Of a DNA stretch of 64,000 bases, positions 59,988 to 64,000 are shown one piece after another. A program made the position numbers and the translations under genes. The stretch is from Mesostigma viride (Eukaryota; Streptophyta; Mesostigmatophyceae; Mesostigmatales; Mesostigmataceae), in contig RPFO01000079.1 in NCBI GenBank assembly GCA_009746045.1, forward strand, positions 1,653,285-1,717,284. The letters run 5' to 3'. Position 1 is the stretch's first letter. Each line of letters starts with the position of its first letter. Under the pieces are notes generated by a model, which worked only from the letters and a program-made list of their open reading frames with translations, searched no databases and was not told where the DNA came from.

Positions 59988-61279
59988 ATGCCGGGCAGCA
60001 TGGCTTGCAAGGGTCTGCGTGTCGACGCCAATTCGGGGCAGGACTTCACCATCACTGCCGACAGCAACACGCTCCGGTTCCGTCAAAGGGATCCGGACAC
60101 GTGTCTGGAGTCGGACATCATGACGATCGATACCACCGGTCGCGCTGTTATAAACAGCATCGCCACTGGTTCAGTGGACAGTTTAAGTGCTAATGAATGG
60201 ATTACCTGGACACCAGCACTCGTGACAAAGTCCGCTTACAACTTGCAAACAACGTACGCAAAGTACAGGAAATCCAGCAAGCACATCACTGTCACTTGCC
60301 TTCTCCCTTCAGCTGTTCGCCGGCCCTCGCGCGTTGTGGGAATTCGATAACAACGCGCTGGACACCGGTGCCTCGTCTTTCAACGCGTCGGCGGACACGT
60401 ACGCTACCAACCTCGCGCTGCCCGTTCCGGACACGAACAAGCCGTACAGTTCCGCCAAGTACATCCGGGGATCCCACTCGTTGAGCGTGTCGCGAGCCGA
60501 CGAAGGGGTGAAACTGTACAACAGCACTCTGAACACGGGGCTGTTGAGCGTCTTGAACGGAGACGTGTCCATGTCGCTGTGGTTCCAGACGACGGACAAC
60601 ACCGCCACGAACCAGGCCATCGTAAGCTCGAGCGCGGAGGCGAACTTCACGTTCGACCTCAGATACAACAACGCGGGGGACGGCGCGCTCAAGTTTTTCC
60701 ACTCCGGCGGGGTAGTCACATACAGGGGGGCCGCGTGGACCCCAACTAACGGCACATGGTACCATATCGTCGTCACGCGGTCTGGCAACAACGTAGGACT
60801 GTACGTTAACAACGGCGCGTCGTTGAATCTCACGCCATCCAGTGCCGGAACACGGATCCGCGACCGACTACATAAGGGGGTACATCGACGACTTCGCCCT
60901 CTTCGATTACGTGCTCTCCAGCGACCAGATCGCCTCGCTGTACTCCCAATCCGCGTCCGGCACCTCGCTGACGTCCACCATCGACATATCAGGCCTGCCA
61001 GCTGGCGTGCCCACCACGAGCGCCCCCTTCGAATTCGCGCAGGCGTTCGAGAAGACGGGTGGCAGCAACAACTTCCACCACGAACGAAACGAGGAGAGGG
61101 ACGCCAACACGCTGGCCCCGACCATGTACCTGGACTACAAGGTGGCGGTGGTAGGGACGTCTCGAGGGAAGGCGGCCGTGATAGAGCAGGCGGGACAGAG
61201 CTACCTGCGTTTCACGCTCAACAAGTTCCTCCCTGGAACGTGGACGGTCGCAGGGGTGTTACAATACGATCTGCAGTAG
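59988..61279 (+). pseudogene. second LamG-like fibre gene with two frameshifts
   Basis: The ATG at 59988 opens a head segment (MACKGLRVDANSGQDFTIT...) in one frame. Near 60300 the homology passes to a second frame (LFAGPRALWEFDNNALD, GDVSMSLWFQTTDN, GTWYHIVVTRSGNNVGLYVN), a clear LamG/concanavalin-like sandwich. Near 60841 it passes to a third frame (YIRGYIDDFALFDYVLS, SDQIASLY), the usual end of that domain, continuing to TAG at 61277-61279. Two indels are the simplest reading. An intron ending at CCTTCAG (60312) could explain the first shift but I found no convincing donor. Confidence 0.65.
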
Positions 61280-61290
61280 TCACAGGTGCG

Positions 61291-61300
61291 TATAAAAGGG
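61291..61300 (+). promoter_or_regulatory. TATA box before 61344 gene
   Basis: TATAAAAGGG, a near-consensus TATA box, begins 53 bases upstream of the ATG at 61344 and 11 bases after the previous stop. Confidence 0.55.
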
Positions 61301-61343
61301 CCATATTCCTTTCTCAGATACCTTCATACCAGCTCTCGGATCC

Positions 61344-62531
61344 ATGGGGACGCCCGTGTCTGTCCGCTCCCCCATTGTCGTCAAGGACGAGATGGACGAC
61401 CCCGTGCCGCGCCACACCTCTTGCGTCGTTGCGCGCCCGGCAACCGCCGAGTTCGACCGAAAGACGCTCGCGAGGCTCGTGTGCGAGTTTGTGGGGACAT
61501 GCATCGCCCCCTCATCCCACATGGTGGACTGGCCGTTCGTCAAGACCGGCCTGTCGCCCGCCTTCGACTCGTTCCTGGACATGAAGGGGTACCCGCCTTA
61601 CGACATGTCCGTGCTGGCCGCGGTGGACGCTGGCGGGAAGACCGAGGAGGCGCGTCTGTGGGTGTCCATCCTGTCCGCCAAGGGGGGCATCCTCGCGCGC
61701 GTGTCCACCCCGGCGTACGTGACGGAGGCCCAGAACAACTGGTACTGGCTGCAAATCGTGGCCATCGTGTCGCCCCTGCCCATACCCGGTCACGAGCTGG
61801 CCCCGTTCCCCGTCTGGTTCGACGGGGAAAAGTACTTCGCGGGGAGGGACGCGGCGAACAGCAGGAAGGAGATGCGCCAATGGATGGTCAAGTACGCCGC
61901 CGAGCACGGCCTATTCACGGAGATCGCGGAAGAGGAGGAGGCGTTCCTAGAAGAGTGTCACGGCTTTCCCGAAATGGAGTTGGCGGATCTCAAGGGGCTC
62001 CGCCAAGTCCGCTCGCACATCCTCAAGGAGGGCGGGGAGACGCCCGTGTGGATGAACACGTGGATAAGAGACATCAGGGAAAAGATCACCTGCTCCTTCA
62101 GCAAGGCGCAAGGGTCCTCCCACAAGTGGAAGCCCAAGGACGACCCTCACGCGGACGCGCTCACGGCCAAGCTGGGATGGAGGTCGGCGCAGGAGGAGGA
62201 AAGCGACATCGGGGCGGACGCGGACCGCCATGACGGCGAGGGAGAACCCGCATTGGACGTGAATAATCTGGCCAGCATGATGCGGCTGTTCCTGACCCAC
62301 AGCGACCTGGTAGTGCTGAAGCAGGAAGGTTTCGTGCCTCTGTCCGAGTTCCGCAAGTTGTTCTTTGTAGACTTCCTGGGTCACAAGTCCACGTTCACCA
62401 AGCGCGCCCCGTCGGGTCTCGTAGCCGACCTGGTCGGTCCGTATGGCGGGAAGATCACTGGGAACGTGCGCATGGCTAGCGACCCGATTGCCCGCCGCAC
62501 TGTGTGGGTAACGGGGGTCAGTAAGAGGTAG
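61344..62531 (+). CDS. 395-residue viral protein, unknown
   Basis: The ATG at 61344 follows a TATA box and an AT-poor leader. The N-terminal 180 residues are mixed alpha/beta with many Trp and Pro. Residues about 190-300 are acidic and helical (EEEEAFLEECHGF). The C-terminal 80 residues form a separate unit ending TVWVTGVSKR. No known fold or motif was recognised. High GC and tight spacing match the fibre block, so a structural or assembly role is possible. Confidence 0.65.
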   Translation: MGTPVSVRSPIVVKDEMDDPVPRHTSCVVARPATAEFDRKTLARLVCEFVGTCIAPSSHMVDWPFVKTGLSPAFDSFLDMKGYPPYDMSVLAAVDAGGKTEEARLWVSILSAKGGILARVSTPAYVTEAQNNWYWLQIVAIVSPLPIPGHELAPFPVWFDGEKYFAGRDAANSRKEMRQWMVKYAAEHGLFTEIAEEEEAFLEECHGFPEMELADLKGLRQVRSHILKEGGETPVWMNTWIRDIREKITCSFSKAQGSSHKWKPKDDPHADALTAKLGWRSAQEEESDIGADADRHDGEGEPALDVNNLASMMRLFLTHSDLVVLKQEGFVPLSEFRKLFFVDFLGHKSTFTKRAPSGLVADLVGPYGGKITGNVRMASDPIARRTVWVTGVSKR

Positions 62532-62606
62532 TTAATATGCATTTAATTAATAATGACAAGCTTGCAATCAAAATAAAACCGCACGTGAAGTTGATGGCGC
62601 GCAGAG

Positions 62607-63731
62607 ATGGTTAAGTACGCGTCAAGGACCCAGGAGGACTTTTGCGAGGGCAGGACGCCCATGTCTCTTATGCCGTTTGCATTCGGAGAGGCGATATTAG
62701 TGATCTACCACGCTCGTTTCCTTGAGGAAGTAAGCATACCAGGACCGTCCGTCACGCATTCCGGCAGAGCCCCGCATCAGACAGCGCGAACTGGGATACG
62801 AACGAGATTCCACACAGCACTGCGCCCGTGGATGCGGGAATTAGTAGGAGGCCCTTGGAATTGGCTGCACAGCTCCGTTGTGAACGCCGACTGGGTGCTG
62901 GCGTCTAGCAACTACCTAGAAAAGTTCTCGCGGCACCAAGCCTTCATACTCCAACAGCTCAAACCCCGCAGAGACTCTCCGTTCAACTGTCTCAACTTGC
63001 AGGCGGATCCTTATAGTCTCATCGTAGCGAATCTGGACGACATGTACGGCGCGTCGAAGGGGGTATACGACCAGTATTCGTTGAACGGAATAATGTACTC
63101 GCAGCCTATGTCTGGTGTGGTGTGGTCTCTGATCCGCGATAACAAACTGGGACCGAACCACCTTCAGAAGATTCCCGATATTGACATAGCAGGGAATGGC
63201 TCGCCACTAAAAGTACACATCAAGGTAGTGCAAGATCTAAACCCGACTGTACGGACCACCAAGTGGAATAAAGGTGACACCACACCATATTTCAATTGGT
63301 TTGCCAACAAGGGAAACGATCAAAGCAAGCCGGTTGCCCCTAGGTTGTTGAACTGGGTCATCAGGTTGATGACTCCGGACACAATAAACAATCTGGTCGT
63401 GCCATACTACTTACAATTCGTAGACAGAGCACTGGACGAAGCACCGCCTCTCGTTACCCCGATGATCGTGTACTTGTATCCGGATCCAGAAGGCTATAAC
63501 GACTTAACCGGACGCCCAATGGTTGCGGGCGAGTACACGAACCAGAATGTCTTGAGTTGCAATCTAGCGCCTCCAGCGACATCGTTAGGCGGTCTACAGA
63601 TGCGCGTATTGCATCTCCCACCGGGATTCAGGTGCATTCCTCTGTTCATGTTTTTTAACCGGGACACAAGCGTCGACACCACCGTCATTCTAAGTCGTCG
63701 ATTCAAGTACATACACTATGGAAATCAGTAG
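62607..63731 (+). CDS. 374-residue candidate structural protein, unknown
   Basis: The ATG at 62607 opens 374 codons ending TAG at 63729-63731. The sequence is neutral, rich in Pro, Asn, Trp and aromatic residues with short alternating strands (VTPMIVYLYPDP; RFKYIHYGNQ), like capsid or triplex-type proteins, without coiled coil or membrane helix. The composition is more AT-rich than the preceding genes. I could not match it to a specific capsid family. It overlaps the next start by 14 bases. Confidence 0.65.
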   Translation: MVKYASRTQEDFCEGRTPMSLMPFAFGEAILVIYHARFLEEVSIPGPSVTHSGRAPHQTARTGIRTRFHTALRPWMRELVGGPWNWLHSSVVNADWVLASSNYLEKFSRHQAFILQQLKPRRDSPFNCLNLQADPYSLIVANLDDMYGASKGVYDQYSLNGIMYSQPMSGVVWSLIRDNKLGPNHLQKIPDIDIAGNGSPLKVHIKVVQDLNPTVRTTKWNKGDTTPYFNWFANKGNDQSKPVAPRLLNWVIRLMTPDTINNLVVPYYLQFVDRALDEAPPLVTPMIVYLYPDPEGYNDLTGRPMVAGEYTNQNVLSCNLAPPATSLGGLQMRVLHLPPGFRCIPLFMFFNRDTSVDTTVILSRRFKYIHYGNQ

Positions 63732-63855
63732 CGAGGAAGAGTACTTCGATTATACCCACAAGAGCGCGTTATCAGATCCAAAAGATACCGTATGCCCAAG
63801 AGACGTTCCGTCGATCAAATTCGAAAACATATCGCATGTTTACGTATCTCTTTAG
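63718..63855 (+). CDS. 45-residue small viral ORF
   Basis: The ATG at 63718 overlaps the previous stop by 14 bases and runs to TAG at 63853-63855. Acidic N terminus (MEISSEEEYFDY). No family recognised. Confidence 0.4.
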   Translation: MEISSEEEYFDYTHKSALSDPKDTVCPRDVPSIKFENISHVYVSL

Positions 63856-63880
63856 TTTTTTTTTCATCGCGTTAATATAA

Positions 63881-64000
63881 ATGTCCGCGGCCAATAAAGA
63901 ACACGCTCCCCTCCATATGGATTATGACCGCGCGACAAGTGTGATTGCGAAACACATCCAAAAGTTCAAAGAAAACCATAAAGAACGGGTGAGGGAGATA
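63881..64000 (+). CDS. partial viral ORF at window end
   Basis: The ATG at 63881, preceded by GTTAATATAA, opens 40 codons that remain open at the window edge. Product begins MSAANKEHAPLHMDYDRAT and becomes Lys/Glu-rich and helical. Confidence 0.5.
   Translation, partial: MSAANKEHAPLHMDYDRATSVIAKHIQKFKENHKERVREI

Overview
The window joins two kinds of DNA. Positions 1 to about 28,249 are nuclear DNA of a eukaryote, most likely a green alga. It holds two intron-rich genes arranged head to head: a DDM1/LSH-type SNF2 chromatin remodeller (minus strand, 13 exons, 5085-15081) and the replicative helicase subunit MCM3 (plus strand, 16 exons, 15683-26505). I placed every exon by GT-AG boundaries (one donor is GTGCGC), and the reading phase closes throughout, giving about 824 and 901 residues. 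Their 600 bp shared promoter carries adjacent E2F-like sites. Introns and flanks are full of micro- and minisatellites, a tRNA-related (SINE-like) tandem repeat and a degenerate LINE fragment. The green-algal assignment is inference from the plant-type remodeller, the repeat load and the retrotransposon type described below.

Positions from about 28,250 to 64,000 look like part of an integrated large DNA virus. Genes there are short, closely packed, on both strands, with TATA-like motifs close to several start codons. They include a B12-dependent (class II) ribonucleotide reductase, HNH nucleases, small zinc and membrane proteins, a conserved large-DNA-virus protein (FDPF...GQMNFFRWA type), coiled-coil proteins, a tRNA, and a block of fibre or capsid-like proteins (55.5-63.7 kb). 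The lineage (giant virus, mirusvirus or other) cannot be fixed from this window because no diagnostic capsid, polymerase or packaging ATPase was recognised.

This viral segment is heavily invaded. Three insertions (29769-34499, 38285-40247, 41384-43708) share one unusual architecture, a-j-b-a-X-b. Read on the minus strand this is the split-direct-repeat layout of PAT/TOC-type tyrosine-recombinase retrotransposons. Each sits in a viral gene without a target duplication, and removing it exactly restores the reading frame. A 4 kb DNA transposon with TIRs and a TA duplication splits a fourth gene, and a MITE-like element lies in the reductase gene.

The reductase gene also has three GT-AG introns in conserved motifs. 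One carries an antisense HNH endonuclease and one a sense 316-residue reading frame. The intron with the sense frame interrupts the codon between the catalytic cysteine and glutamate. A frameshift and an in-frame TAG in the coiled-coil gene, and two frameshifts in a fibre gene, indicate that the viral copy is decaying.
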